Shown here: one piece after another, positions 18,501-27,462 of the stretch
How the letters are laid out: every line of letters starts with the position of its first letter
Numbering within the stretch: position 1 is the stretch's first letter
Source: Saprospiraceae bacterium
Lineage (GTDB): Bacteria > Bacteroidota > Bacteroidia > Chitinophagales > Saprospiraceae
Length of the DNA: 64,000 bases
NCBI GenBank assembly: GCA_016715245.1
Contig: JADKAS010000020.1
Location: forward strand, 1-64,000
Direction: 5' to 3'
Made by a program: the position numbers and the translations under genes
Notes under the pieces: model-generated
Database searches by the model: none
What the model saw: the letters and a program-made list of their open reading frames with translations, nothing else
What the model was told of the DNA's origin: nothing

Positions 18501-18942
18501 AGTCGGTATTATTTCTCTGGCAGGAATTGTGGTAAATAACGCTATCGTACTGATAGATTATACAAAGTTACTTACACAAAGGAAACTGGAAGAAATGGGC
18601 TTAAAGAGTGAAATGGAGCTTCCTCTTGAAATAAAAAAGGAAGTGATAGTGGAGGCAGGTGCGACAAGATTGCGACCGGTTTTACTGACTGCCATCACCA
18701 CCGTTTTGGGTCTGGTACCCCTGGCGATTGGCTTTAATTTCAACTTCTTTAGTTTCATTGAAAGATTGGACGGTGAGTTTTTCCTCGGTGGTGACAATAC
18801 TGCTATTTGGGGTCCTATGGCATGGACGGTTATTTATGGTCTTACCTTTGCTACTTTTCTTACTCTGATTATTGTGCCGGTTATGTACTGGCTGAGCTTC
18901 AGAAGTAAAAGAAAAATATTTGGCATCCTCAGAAGGGATTAA
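15529..18942 (+). CDS. RND-family efflux transporter (AcrB/MexB-like)
   Basis: The 1137-residue protein has the RND architecture: an N-terminal membrane helix, a large periplasmic porter loop, a cluster of helices at about 345-560, a second porter loop and a C-terminal helix cluster at about 935-1125. The proton-relay helix reads LALGMLVDNSIVAVENM, with a single Asp where AcrB has two. The second half repeats the pattern (GIVVNNAIVLIDY). An insertion of about 40 residues between helices (near 505-550) makes it longer than AcrB. It probably exports hydrophobic compounds driven by the proton gradient; the substrate cannot be read from sequence. It closes the TetR-channel-adaptor-pump operon and is followed by a terminator. 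Confidence 0.95.
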   Translation: MSTQKSKYKLFGLTEFAVDNSTSVLLTIMMVFGLRSYVTIPKEQFPEASLPTVYINTPYFGNSAEEIENLISRPLEKEIENINGIKNVNSTSIQDFSVIIAEFDADLEMEAVVRKVKDAVDKAKQELPNDLTEDPTVLEINFSEIPIMTINVSGNYNNDDLKKYAEYLQDKVEGVKQISKVDLKGALEREVNINVDLFKMQSLQVSFGDIENAVSSENLTMSGGEIVSNDFKRALRVVGQFTSAEQIQNLIVKSENQRPIVLKDIATVVDGYKDRSSYARSDGLPVISLDVIKRRGQNLLDAADNIKKEIEIAKPNLPKDLKISIFNDQSVNTRNEVNNLENSIISGVILVTLILLFFLGLRNANMVGLAIPISMLLGIMILNLMGVTLNIVVLFGLILALGMLVDNSIVAVENMYRYVQNGYSPLKAARYGVGEIAVPIIASTLTTLAAFIPLGFWPGIMGEFMKYFPITLIIVLSSSLFVALVVNPVVAAKFMKIDEKDTDPGVIARKRKNIFIMIAVLLVLALLGHISGVMWMRNLMVIVAILTTVNYFVLRPVTFKFQETFLPAMEKFYDNFIRFSLQGKKPVFFLAGTFGLLIFSILLLGIVKPKVEFFPVADPIYINAFVELPMGSDIEATNRITKDIESKIETVIKDKRAVVEAVLTQIGENTSDPNQPPEPGVTPNKARVTVSFVPASERGGISTTEVMSDIREVLKGYAGVEIVVDKNADGPPAGKPVNLEVRGENIDSLIVLSETIRSYIKNLDIAGIEELKADIQLGKPELLIHIDREAARRYELSTYSIASALRTSVFGKEISKFKDGEDEYPIVVKLDDKYRNNVEGLLNQKITFRNPANGQLVQVPVSAVADIEYSSTYSSIKRKDKNRVLTVYSNVLDGYNANEIVAQLKEKMLDFPLPDGFTYAFTGQQEQQAEDMGFLTTAFMVAVFLIFLILVSQFNSIVSPFIIILSVLFSTIGVFLGYSLTGTTISVIFSGVGIISLAGIVVNNAIVLIDYTKLLTQRKLEEMGLKSEMELPLEIKKEVIVEAGATRLRPVLLTAITTVLGLVPLAIGFNFNFFSFIERLDGEFFLGGDNTAIWGPMAWTVIYGLTFATFLTLIIVPVMYWLSFRSKRKIFGILRRD

Positions 18943-19272
18943 ATATAAAGGACTGTCTCACAAAACCCAATGGTGAGACAGACCTTTTTTATGTATTATT
19001 GGAAAATTTCATTTGTTTTAATAAATTGTAATATTCTACAGTGTGGCGGTGTAGATAATTTTTGATCAAACTTCCCTTTACCTGTATACATAGGTTATTA
19101 TTCACACATAATATACTATTTTTTATATATTATATTTATTTATATATAAAATTTTTATACCTTTGCCTTTCATTGCAGAAAGCTTTGAATATTCAGGCTT
19201 TTACATTTTGTTAAAGAACACAATTTGTCGTATTTTGATAAGATACATTTTGAAACATAAACATTAACTATC
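18943..19272. other. Intergenic region, 330 bases
   Basis: Contains the terminator of the efflux operon and then extremely AT-rich DNA. A TACCTTTG (19158-19165) is a possible -7 element for the next gene, with no convincing -33 partner. No gene is visible. Confidence 0.5.
18950..18990 (+). terminator. Rho-independent terminator after the RND operon
   Basis: A 12-base stem (GGACTGTCTCAC/GTGAGACAGACC, one mismatch) with an 11-base loop is followed by six T residues. It starts eight bases after the pump stop codon. Confidence 0.9.
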
Positions 19273-20723
19273 ATGAAATATTTTGTTTTTGTATTATCAC
19301 TTTTAATATGGGTGTCCTGTAAAGAATCAGCTCCAAAAAATCAAAATAGCCCTGTATCTCTCGAAGCCGACCCCGGTAAAGATCCAATCAGTAATCCTGT
19401 CATGGGAGGACCAACGGACATTAAGATTACCATGACAGATCTTACATACACCGGACCGGTTCAAATTGTCGGATTTTACCTTGACCAAAATTACATTCAG
19501 GATACAACGGTAGCTCAAAACGGAATTATCACTTATAAAAGTGCAAAGGTATGCCTCAGGGGCTTTATTACTTTATGATGAAAAATGACCAGACGATTCA
19601 GGTGATGGTTGATGAGGATCAGACTTTTGAGATTAAAGTTGCAATGAATGATATATTTAATTCAATACAAGTTAACGGGAGTTTTGAGACAGAACTTATG
19701 TATAAAACCATACAATACGAGCAGACAATCAATCCTGAACTGATACAAATCACTGAAAAACTAAAGGGTCTGCAGGAGAGCAGTCCTGAATATAAAACAC
19801 TTGTCAGCAAAAAATTGGAACTCGAAGCTCAAAAGATGTCCTACTTCCAAAAACTTCTTGCTGATCACCCTAAATCTTTGTTTGCCAATTTTAAAGTGAG
19901 TGGTCAGAATCCTGCCTTTCGCATAGATTTACCTAAAGAAAAACAAGTTCATCAATACCGTTCGGATTTCTGGAAAAATGTAAATTTTAATGACAGAAGG
20001 TTGTTGAGGACGCCCATGATTGGTACAAAATTGACCAGATATTTTAAGGAATTGACCCTTCAGAATCCGGACTCAATTGTATCATCTGCACATTCTCTTA
20101 TGAAGTTGTGTGAAAATAACAAAGAATATTTTATGGTATTTGTAAACTGGGTAATGACGACCTATGAACCTGGTAAAGCAACCCTTATGGATGCGGAAAG
20201 TGTTTTTTCTCAAATGGCACTTTCTTATTTTACATATGATAAAGCTTTCTGGTCTGATACAACAGAAGTCAATTTTATCCGTAAGAGAGCCACTGAAATG
20301 TCGGCTAGTCTCGTAGGTCAAGATGGTCCCAATGTTATTTCTACGGATCAATTCGGGAAACAACAGGAATTGTTGGCTAAAAAAACAGAATACATTGTTG
20401 TTTATCTTTTTAATCCCGATTGTGAAAATTGTCAGAAAGAAACTCCGTTGTTACACGAGTTTTACCTGAAAAATAAATCTAATGTAGATGTGTTTGCTAT
20501 TGCCATTGATACGGATGATGCAGAGTGGAGAGATTATATTAAACAAAAAAAATTGTCATGGACCAATGTCTATGACCCTACCAACAAATCTATTTATGGA
20601 AAATATTTTGTTGACCACACGCCCGAAATGTATTTATTGAATAAAAAGCGTAAAATTATCGGGAAAAATTTGAAAACTTTTCAACTTCAGACTATGATTG
20701 ATAAAGATAAATCAGGAAGATAA
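19273..20723 (+). CDS. Thioredoxin-like lipoprotein (DUF4369/DUF5106 type), interrupted by a frameshift
   Basis: Two overlapping frames make one protein of about 483 residues. The first (19273-19578) has the lipoprotein signal MKYFVFVLSLLIWVSC and a DUF4369-like start. The second continues from about 19548 with PQGLYYFMMKND and runs to 20723. Adding one A to the AAA at 19545-19547 restores the reading SAKGMPQGLYYF. The C-terminal 130 residues are a thioredoxin fold with C-E-N-C (codons at 20421 and 20430) and a cis-Pro loop (H-T-P-E-M). Members of this group are anchored in the outer envelope and act in thiol redox or cytochrome maturation. A real pseudogene is possible, but a single indel in an intact frame favours a sequence error. 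Confidence 0.8.
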
Positions 20724-20730
20724 TACCTGA

Positions 20731-20770
20731 AAAAAAACGATACCGGAATTATTCCTGTATCGTTTTTTTT
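20731..20770 (+). terminator. Bidirectional-type terminator
   Basis: A hairpin with arms ACGATACCGG and CCTGTATCGT (one mismatch) is flanked by seven A residues on the left and eight T residues on the right. It can terminate the thioredoxin-like gene on the plus strand and perhaps the convergent minus-strand copper cluster. Confidence 0.85.
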
Positions 20771-20811
20771 AATTCCATTCACATTAACGGAATTTGTGAA
20801 ATCGCTGAGCC

Positions 20812-21216
20812 TTATTTATATTCAATATTTCTGAAATCACTCACTTTATCTCCGTCGTGAGTCACATAGACAATAATCTCAATTTTTTTAAGTCCTGCTT
20901 TATCTGCAATCCAGTTTTGTTCAATGGTATATTTACTATTGTGGGTATGTTTATCAACTATTACTTCAAATGTATTGGAATTAATATCGTGCAGATGTAC
21001 TTCATATCCATGTAAGCTTATGTCCGCGGTGACATCTGCTTGTAACTGGATGGTGTCGCCAACATTAAAAATCTGATTTTCTGAAGGATTCCGGAAGGTA
21101 ACAGCAGTATTGTGATTTTCCGAATCGTGATCATGGCAAGAGGGTAAAGAAAAAATAAAAGTTCCTGTTATCAATAGTAAAAAACATATTTTGATATATA
21201 AATTTGATTTGAGCAT
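20812..21216 (-). CDS. Small His-rich lipoprotein of the copper-type cluster
   Basis: The 134-residue protein has a lipoprotein signal ending S-L-P-S-C (Cys27), followed directly by H-D-H-D-S-E-N-H, a likely metal-binding tail. The rest resembles an immunoglobulin-like beta sandwich (NPSENQIFNVGDTIQLQADV), with further His at HGYEVHLHD and KHTHN. It is last in a minus-strand run and begins five bases after the peroxidase-like gene. I infer a copper- or metal-binding role from the His clusters and the neighbours; there is no family function to rely on. Confidence 0.7.
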   Translation of the reverse strand: MLKSNLYIKICFLLLITGTFIFSLPSCHDHDSENHNTAVTFRNPSENQIFNVGDTIQLQADVTADISLHGYEVHLHDINSNTFEVIVDKHTHNSKYTIEQNWIADKAGLKKIEIIVYVTHDGDKVSDFRNIEYK

Positions 21217-21221
21217 ATGTA

Positions 21222-22244
21222 TTAATTTGAAAAATGTGGATTTGAAATAAAAGTGTAATCTGTTAATGTACGTAAAAATGATTCCAATTCTTGTTTCTCC
21301 GTTTCACTGAAGTTCATACCATTTTTTCCGCTTTTTAAAATAGACGGATCTGTATTATGGTGTGCTGTAATACCTTCAGAATAATGGTCCAGAACCTGAC
21401 GAAGATTGCGGAATCTGCCATCATGCATATACGGATAAGTAAGAGAAATATTGCGCAATGTGGGCACTTTAAATGTAAAATTATCTTCCGGGTCAAGAGT
21501 TATTCTACCCCTTCCTGTATCTCCGTTGACATCTGCAAGCCCGTTGTTTCGGTAGCTGAAATCGGAAAAAAGTGGTTCAACGTGACACTGAGCACAATAA
21601 TTCTTAAAAAGTGTATACCCGGCTCCTTCATCTTCTGTAAAATCTGCATTCCCGGTTCTGACTTTATCATATTTACTGTCTTTACTCACCAGCACAGACA
21701 TGTATTGGGCAAGGGCATATAATATTTTTTGAGAATTTATTTCCGGATTACCAAAAGCTTCGCGAAACATTTGAGGATATCGGGGATGTTCATTCAGTTC
21801 CCTGATCAGGTTGTTAAAATCTTCAGCCATCTCAATCGGATTGGTAATAGGGGCAAATGGCATTACTTCAATGTGATTGACACCACCATCCCACATAAAA
21901 CTTGGTTGCCACGCGGCATTGATAATAGCCGGACTGTTTCTCAGGCCGGTTTGATTGTTGATGCCTGTACTGAAGGTAAGGTTATGATCTGCAAAAGAAT
22001 GTGCCTGAGCGTGACAAGTTTCACAACTGATGGAATTATCTGCAGAAAGTATAGGGTCAAAAAATAATTCACGCCCCAGAATAAATCCTTCTCTCGTTAA
22101 AGGGTTGTTGTCAAAACCATATACCGGTTTTGGAAAATAGTCAGGATATTCAAGGACAAAACTTTGTTCTTTCTCCTGACATGAAATAAACCATCCTGCC
22201 AGCAGTAAAGAATAAAAAAACAACCTGAAGTTATAAAAGCTCAT
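21222..22244 (-). CDS. Di-heme cytochrome c peroxidase family protein (MauG/MbnH-like)
   Basis: The 340-residue protein has a lipoprotein-type signal (Cys22) and two heme c motifs, C-E-T-C-H at 74-78 and C-A-Q-C-H at 217-221. The family signature N-S-P-A-I-I-N-A-A-W, the F-M-W-D-G-G segment and the late Y-M-H-D-G-R-F are all present. Classical members reduce hydrogen peroxide; MauG and MbnH instead use the two hemes to oxidise amino acids of a partner protein. The gene lies next to an MbnP-like gene (93-base gap), and MbnH is known to convert a Trp of MbnP into kynurenine. The MbnH role is thus likely from context, but a plain peroxidase cannot be excluded. Confidence 0.85.
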   Translation of the reverse strand: MSFYNFRLFFYSLLLAGWFISCQEKEQSFVLEYPDYFPKPVYGFDNNPLTREGFILGRELFFDPILSADNSISCETCHAQAHSFADHNLTFSTGINNQTGLRNSPAIINAAWQPSFMWDGGVNHIEVMPFAPITNPIEMAEDFNNLIRELNEHPRYPQMFREAFGNPEINSQKILYALAQYMSVLVSKDSKYDKVRTGNADFTEDEGAGYTLFKNYCAQCHVEPLFSDFSYRNNGLADVNGDTGRGRITLDPEDNFTFKVPTLRNISLTYPYMHDGRFRNLRQVLDHYSEGITAHHNTDPSILKSGKNGMNFSETEKQELESFLRTLTDYTFISNPHFSN

Positions 22245-22337
22245 TATATAATTTTTATGTAAGTTATGAACGCCCGGGGCATTTTTCTATTGGAATCCCA
22301 TGAAAAATGCCCCTGACGTTTCAACTTCTACCCATAT

Positions 22338-23096
22338 TTAATTGTGAATATGGTCAAATTTTATAGCATCGTAAAATGTTCCAGACATTGTTTTTGCAAT
22401 TTGTCCGGGCATAGTATGGCTGGATTTGACGGATAGTTTATCAGCACTGTGCCAAAGTCTGGCTACATTGGAAATCATGTGTATTTCGGCTTCGCGATCA
22501 CCATCCACCACAAGTTTGTCATTTAAACTGTATGTAAATGATTTGGGAACTCTGAATTCACCTTTGAAACCTCCCAGATGAAAGGTAAAAGTTCCTGTTG
22601 CAGAGTTTGGTGAAGTACCTTCAGCTTTTACCATTATATAACCACTGTTCCATGACCAGAACATTCCGTTGGCAGGGTCAAGAGCTCCGGTTTGTGCTCC
22701 TGAAACGTTGCGTGTACTGTCAACACCGTACAAAAGTTCAACATCTGTATATTCTCCCCCTGGCACATTGTCAATTTCGATCTTGTTGCCATCGGTTTTT
22801 GAAAGATCCAGTAAATAATAACTTTCAGGTACAGTATACCAACTGCCGTCAGTTTTTTTCAGCCTTACATTTGATACATAATATTGGAAGATGTTGAAAT
22901 TCATTTTTTCCCCCAGTAATGGATGTGTAAACTCCTTGTTCAAAGAAAATTCAAGCTGATCCGGTCCAAAAACATGGTCGAAATCAAGAACTACAGTACC
23001 TGCTTCCGGCCCTTCAGTGGTATCGTCTTTTTTGCAAGAAGATAGTGTTAATGTAAGAGCTAAAAATACTAAAATTAAAATTTGAAAATATTTCAT
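22338..23096 (-). CDS. mbnP: MbnP-like copper-binding lipoprotein
   Basis: The 252-residue protein has a lipobox L-T-L-S-S-C (Cys21) and then an MbnP-type domain. It begins V-V-L-D-F-D-H-V-F-G and contains FNIFQYYVSNVRLKK, YYLLDLS and the signature GMFWSWNSGY at 144-153, with the conserved Trp residues. Late His (HMISNV, LWHSAD, FDHIHN) are candidate ligands. MbnP proteins of methanotrophs bind copper after a Trp is oxidised by the di-heme enzyme MbnH. The matching di-heme gene is directly downstream. No methanobactin precursor is visible nearby, as is usual for the wider family. Confidence 0.85.
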   Translation of the reverse strand: MKYFQILILVFLALTLTLSSCKKDDTTEGPEAGTVVLDFDHVFGPDQLEFSLNKEFTHPLLGEKMNFNIFQYYVSNVRLKKTDGSWYTVPESYYLLDLSKTDGNKIEIDNVPGGEYTDVELLYGVDSTRNVSGAQTGALDPANGMFWSWNSGYIMVKAEGTSPNSATGTFTFHLGGFKGEFRVPKSFTYSLNDKLVVDGDREAEIHMISNVARLWHSADKLSVKSSHTMPGQIAKTMSGTFYDAIKFDHIHN

Positions 23097-23157
23097 TTTA
23101 TTTGTTATTTTAAATTAAAAAATATTAAAAGTTATTGAGGCTAAACTAAGCAATGAT

Positions 23158-24072
23158 TTAAAAAAAATAGAGTACCTGAGCTTGTATTCTCGGTTTGGAT
23201 CTGACATTTCCATCTGCCATATTATCGTACAGGGGAATTGAAAATGATGTTCCTAATCCTGTATTCCCGTATATAAAATCTATGCCCAGTTGCCCGAAAA
23301 CAGAATTTCCTCCCGACAGTTCATTCAGAACACCTTCGTGAAAATTGGATTGAGCATTTTCAACCAAAACACCGGCCGAAGTAATGATATCTGATTTTCT
23401 GATGTGGTGTATATAAAATGAGCGCATGGAAAAATTAAGGCGGTTGCCGAACCTGAAATCCTGCGCTTTATTGAAAGTATTTATTCTGTAACCGGCTTCA
23501 GCCTGAAATCCCGCATTATTAAATCGAAGAATATAATTAATATTGGCGAAAAAATCCACTGTCCCTGTACCCGATTGAATGGAAGGCAACCAACCTTCAT
23601 CTGTCTCAAATGAATTGTCACCTGTCGGAAGTTTTATTCCACCACCCATTTGCAGGTTGTGTATCATTTTACCGTCAGTTGAAATCTTTTGATTGATAAC
23701 AGAATACATTCCTGTTACACTAACATCCCCAGGACCATTATTTATATATTTTGAAGTTGAAGTGACTTTAGATATAAAAGAGTAGGGGATAAAAGCAAAC
23801 AACTGGAATTTTTCACCGATTCTCACTCTGGACCATAGTTCCACATTAGAAAAATATTCTCTGCTGTATGTTTCGGTCTCAGTTGATAATAAAGGCGGAT
23901 GCGTTGAAGCAAAAGATTTATAGGAATATCTCAAACCTGCGAAGTGCTGGTGGAATTTTGGAATAATTCCGAAATTTTGTCCTGAAACAGAACAACCACA
24001 AACATCACAGGCTGTCGTCTTATCCTGCATATATAAAATGAATACACAGAGTAAAGCCCATTGTAACTTCAT
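23158..24072 (-). CDS. Outer-membrane barrel protein with N-terminal CxxCxC motif
   Basis: The 304-residue protein has a signal peptide followed at once by A-C-D-V-C-G-C-S (Cys22, 25 and 27), a likely metal-binding site or anchor. The remainder is a series of amphipathic strands (FQLFAFIPYSF, MGGGIKLPTGD, GFQAEAGYRIN) and ends QVLYFF with a terminal Phe, as outer-membrane barrels do. It resembles putative metal transporters of the MetA/phenol-degradation barrel type often seen beside MbnP and peroxidase genes. It is second in the minus-strand cluster, 62 bases upstream of mbnP. Copper transport across the outer membrane is an inference. Confidence 0.75.
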   Translation of the reverse strand: MKLQWALLCVFILYMQDKTTACDVCGCSVSGQNFGIIPKFHQHFAGLRYSYKSFASTHPPLLSTETETYSREYFSNVELWSRVRIGEKFQLFAFIPYSFISKVTSTSKYINNGPGDVSVTGMYSVINQKISTDGKMIHNLQMGGGIKLPTGDNSFETDEGWLPSIQSGTGTVDFFANINYILRFNNAGFQAEAGYRINTFNKAQDFRFGNRLNFSMRSFYIHHIRKSDIITSAGVLVENAQSNFHEGVLNELSGGNSVFGQLGIDFIYGNTGLGTSFSIPLYDNMADGNVRSKPRIQAQVLYFF

Positions 24073-24221
24073 TGTATTATTATTAGAATTAGAAAAACAG
24101 AGGGTCCTTAAAAATCAACCAGAACCTGATTGATTGTATGAACCAATTCTAACGCAAATTGCACAAATGTAAAAGGCAATTAAACATGTGAGTAAATTTT
24201 TACGATTACTCAGCATTTATT

Positions 24222-24611
24222 TCAGGAGATCGCCTGAGGAGGTTTAATTAATGTGTGTGTGGCACCTGAAACTTTGGGTGAATTGATATAGAAATTATTC
24301 AGTATTTCTTCAGTCATGGAATTAAAACCCAGTGAAATACTTTCATTTTCCTGATTAAAAAATGGTTGAAAATCAAATACAGATTTTAAAACAGGTAGCG
24401 CTGATTTGTTGTTTGTGTCTGCCACATCATCTTGATTCATTTTCATCAAGTGACATTTGCCCTTACATTTTAGTGCCGGCTTGTTTTTGTTTATGCATGT
24501 GGTGGCAGCAATTTTATCCATCTGAACCCTCCAGACCACAACACCTGTTACTTTGGCAAAGGAAGTCATTACCAAAAGAAAAATAAGTATATGAATCAGA
24601 GTGCTTTTCAT
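24222..24611 (-). CDS. Small Cys-rich exported protein, first gene of the copper-type cluster
   Basis: The 129-residue protein has one N-terminal hydrophobic segment (residues 4-27), then the compact motif T-C-I-N-K-N-K-P-A-L-K-C-K-G-K-C-H-L-M-K with three Cys, a His and Met, a plausible Cu(I) site. The C-terminal 70 residues are unremarkable. Similar short proteins with C-x-N-K-x-x-P-x-x-x-C-x-G-K-C are, to my knowledge, common in Bacteroidota beside copper genes. It has a strong promoter and a palindrome directly upstream, so it is the head of the cluster. Its exact role is unknown. Confidence 0.7.
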   Translation of the reverse strand: MKSTLIHILIFLLVMTSFAKVTGVVVWRVQMDKIAATTCINKNKPALKCKGKCHLMKMNQDDVADTNNKSALPVLKSVFDFQPFFNQENESISLGFNSMTEEILNNFYINSPKVSGATHTLIKPPQAIS

Positions 24612-24615
24612 ACAG

Positions 24616-24642
24616 CAAAAGTAAAAAATAATTTTTTGTCAA
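24616..24642 (-). promoter_or_regulatory. Promoter of the copper-type cluster
   Basis: On the minus strand, TTG (24640-24642) is followed after 16 bases by TACTTTTG (24616-24623), matching TTG-N17-23-TAnnTTTG within one base of spacing. The ATG follows five bases later, so the transcript is nearly leaderless. Confidence 0.6.
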
Positions 24643-24644
24643 TC

Positions 24645-24660
24645 TATGATTTTAATCATA
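24645..24660 (-). promoter_or_regulatory. Palindromic operator candidate upstream of the copper-type promoter
   Basis: Two perfect 7-base arms, TATGATT and AATCATA, are separated by two bases, ending three bases before the -33 element. The placement suits an activator or repressor that responds to copper or redox state; the regulator is not in the window. Confidence 0.5.
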
Positions 24661-24695
24661 AGATCATTAAACCAGCAACATTAAGAATGTATGAT

Positions 24696-25448
24696 TTATT
24701 CACCTGTGAATACAGCCTTCATATAAGAGCGGTTTAAAAATGCTATATTTTCAAGTTTGATTTCTTTGGGACATTCTGCCTCACATGCTCCGATATTACT
24801 GCACATTCCGAATCCTTCTTTATCCATCTGAGCAACCATAGCCTGCACTCTTTTGTCTTCTTCCACCTCTCCCTGAGGAAGTAAGCCAAGATGGGTTACT
24901 TTAGCGGAAGTAAATAACATAGCTGAGCCATTTGGGCAAGCGGCTACACAAGCACCACAGCCTATACAAGCTGCAGCTTCAAAAGATTTTTCTGCCCTGT
25001 TTTTTTCAATTGGGATACTATTTCCATCAACAGCTTGTCCTGTATTGACAGAAATAAAACCACCTGACTGAATAATCCTGTCAAAAGAAGCCCTGTCAAC
25101 CACAAGATCTTTGATGACTGGAAATGCATTGGCTCTGAAAGGTTCTACGACAATGGTTTCTCCATCCTTGAAAAATCGCATATGGAGCTGACAAGTAGTG
25201 GTGGCCGCCAATGGTCCATGGGGTTGTCCGTTGATGACCATAGAACAGGTACCACATATTCCTTCTCTACAATCGTGTTCAAAAGCAACAGGATCCTTTT
25301 TTTCTCTTACAAGTTGTTCGTTTAGAACATCCAGCATTTCAAGAAAGGACATATGTTCATTTGCCTGTACCTGATAGGTTTCAAACTGTCCTTTATTGCT
25401 GTTTTGATTTTGTCTCCAGACTTTTATATTAAGATTAAGTATTGACAT
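24696..25448 (-). CDS. sdhB: Succinate dehydrogenase/fumarate reductase iron-sulfur subunit
   Basis: The 250-residue protein has a plant-type ferredoxin domain with C-R-E-G-I-C-G-T-C and a later Cys (T-T-C-Q-L-H-M) for the [2Fe-2S] cluster. The C-terminal alpha-helical domain carries [12 protein letters not shown] and [12 protein letters not shown] for the remaining clusters. It passes electrons from the SdhA flavin to the quinone site in the membrane subunit. It lies 12 bases downstream of sdhA in the order C-A-B, the arrangement of the Bacteroidota/Wolinella B-type enzyme. Confidence 0.96.
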   Translation of the reverse strand: MSILNLNIKVWRQNQNSNKGQFETYQVQANEHMSFLEMLDVLNEQLVREKKDPVAFEHDCREGICGTCSMVINGQPHGPLAATTTCQLHMRFFKDGETIVVEPFRANAFPVIKDLVVDRASFDRIIQSGGFISVNTGQAVDGNSIPIEKNRAEKSFEAAACIGCGACVAACPNGSAMLFTSAKVTHLGLLPQGEVEEDKRVQAMVAQMDKEGFGMCSNIGACEAECPKEIKLENIAFLNRSYMKAVFTGE

Positions 25449-25460
25449 GAGATGTATATT

Positions 25461-27451
25461 TTATTTGTAACTTCGTGTTACCAGTTTAATGTTTTCAAAT
25501 ACAAGATCTTCTTTAAATAATACAGGTTCTTTGTCATCCCATTCCCATGCAGAAACAAAACTGAATTCGTCATCCTTTCTCATGGCTTCTCCATCCGGTG
25601 TAACGGACTCTTCGCGGAAGTGACCTCCGCAGGATTCCTTTCTTGTCAAAGCATCTACCATCATAAGTTCTCCGTGTTCCAGCAAGTCCGCAACCCTGAG
25701 CGCTTTTTCAAGTTCCGGATTAAATTCATCTGCCTTTCCTGGTACATAAAGGTCTTTATAAAATTCTTCTCTTAATTCCCGAATCATTTGCCTGCCTTTG
25801 ACAAGTGCTTCTTCATTTCTTGCCATTCCGCAATAATCCCACATGATTTTTCCCAGTCTTCTGTGGAAACTTTCTGTCGTCTGACTACCTTTTATGGAAA
25901 GAAGTTGTTGAATTCTGTCAGCGACTGCTTTTTCAGCCTCTACAAAAGCTTCGTCTTTCGGATTAAACTTAGGCGTTGATATTTCTTTGGACAAAAATGT
26001 ACCGATGGTGTAGGGGATGACAAAATATCCGTCTGCCAAACCCTGCATCAGGGCAGATGCACCTAATCTGTTGGCACCGTGATCTGAAAAATTACATTCG
26101 CCAAGGGCAAACAATCCCGGTATATTAGTTTCGAGATTATAATCAACCCACAATCCACCCATTGTATAGTGTACCGCTGGATAAATTTTCATTGGCTCTT
26201 TGTAAGGATTTTCGCCAACGATTTTATCGTACATTTCAAAGAGATTTCCGTATTTTGCAGCAACTACTTTTTCTCCAAGTGCAATGATCTGTTCTTTGGT
26301 CAAATTATGTTGACCTTGTTTGTTGGCCTCTGTTTTTCCATATCTTTCTATAGCATCAGAAAAATCAAGGAACACAGCCAATCCTGTCGGGCTCACCCCA
26401 TGTCCTTTGTCGCATTCTACCTTGGCAGCTCTTGAAGCAACGTCACGGGGAACGAGATTACCAAAGGCCGGATATCTTCTTTCGAGGAAATAATCCCTGT
26501 CTTCCTCCTTTATTTGGACGCCTTTTAATTTTCCTTTCTGAATAGCTTCCGCGTCTTCCTTTTTAGCAGGAACCCATACTCTTCCGTCATTTCTGAGGGA
26601 TTCTGACATAAGCGTCAGCTTGGATTGATAATCCCCTGAAACAGGAATGCAGGTAGGGTGAATCTGAGTGAAACATGGATTGGCCATCAAAGCTCCTTTT
26701 CGAACACTTCTCCAGGCCGCCGTCACATTACACATCATGGCATTGGTCGAGAGATAAAAAACGTTTCCATACCCACCTGTTGCCAATACAACTGCATGGG
26801 CGGCATGCCTTTGCAATTCTCCGGTTATAAGATTTCTGGCTATAATTCCTCTTGCTTTTCCGTCAATGAGTACCAGTTCCACCATTTCATGACGATTGTA
26901 CATTTCCACAGTTCCAAGACCTATTTGCCTCGATAGAGCCTGGTAAGCACCTATAAGCAATTGCTGTCCTGTCTGACCTCTGGCATAAAAAGTTCTGGAT
27001 ACCTGAACACCACCAAAAGATCGGTTTTCCAGCAATCCTCCGTATTCTCTTGCAAAAGGGACACCCTGAGCAACGCACTGGTCAATAATATCGACACTTA
27101 CTTCTGCAAGTCTGTGCACATTGGCCTCCTTGCCCTGTAATCACCTCCTTTTATAGTGTCATAAAACAATCTGTAGACACTGTCACCGTCATTCGAATAA
27201 TTTTTTGCCGCATTGATACCTCCCTGAGCGGCAATACTGTGAGCCCTTCTCGGACTGTCATGAAAAGTAAAGCACTTAACGTGATATCCCAATTCGCCAA
27301 GGGAAGCTGCAGCAGCGGCACCGGCAAGTCCGGAACCAACCACTATAATTTCTAATTTTCTTTTATTATTGGGTGCAACGAGAGGAATAGTGGATTTGTA
27401 TTTTGTCCACTTTTCCGCTATGGGCCCTTCTGGAATTTTTGAATCTAACAT
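25461..27451 (-). CDS. sdhA: Succinate dehydrogenase flavoprotein subunit, split by a one-base frameshift
   Basis: Two overlapping frames together give a full-length SdhA of about 663 residues. The first part (27451-27098) holds the FAD-binding [10 protein letters not shown] and the covalent-flavin sequence A-H-S-I-A-A-Q-G-G. The second (from about 27128) holds [38 protein letters not shown] and HYTMGG. At 27128-27129 (plus strand CC) one missing base explains everything: with CCC the junction reads [13 protein letters not shown], as in homologues. Both halves are otherwise intact and the enzyme is central to respiration, so a sequencing or assembly indel is more likely than a pseudogene. It lies between sdhC and sdhB. 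Confidence 0.92.
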
Positions 27452-27462
27452 GTTGGATTTTT

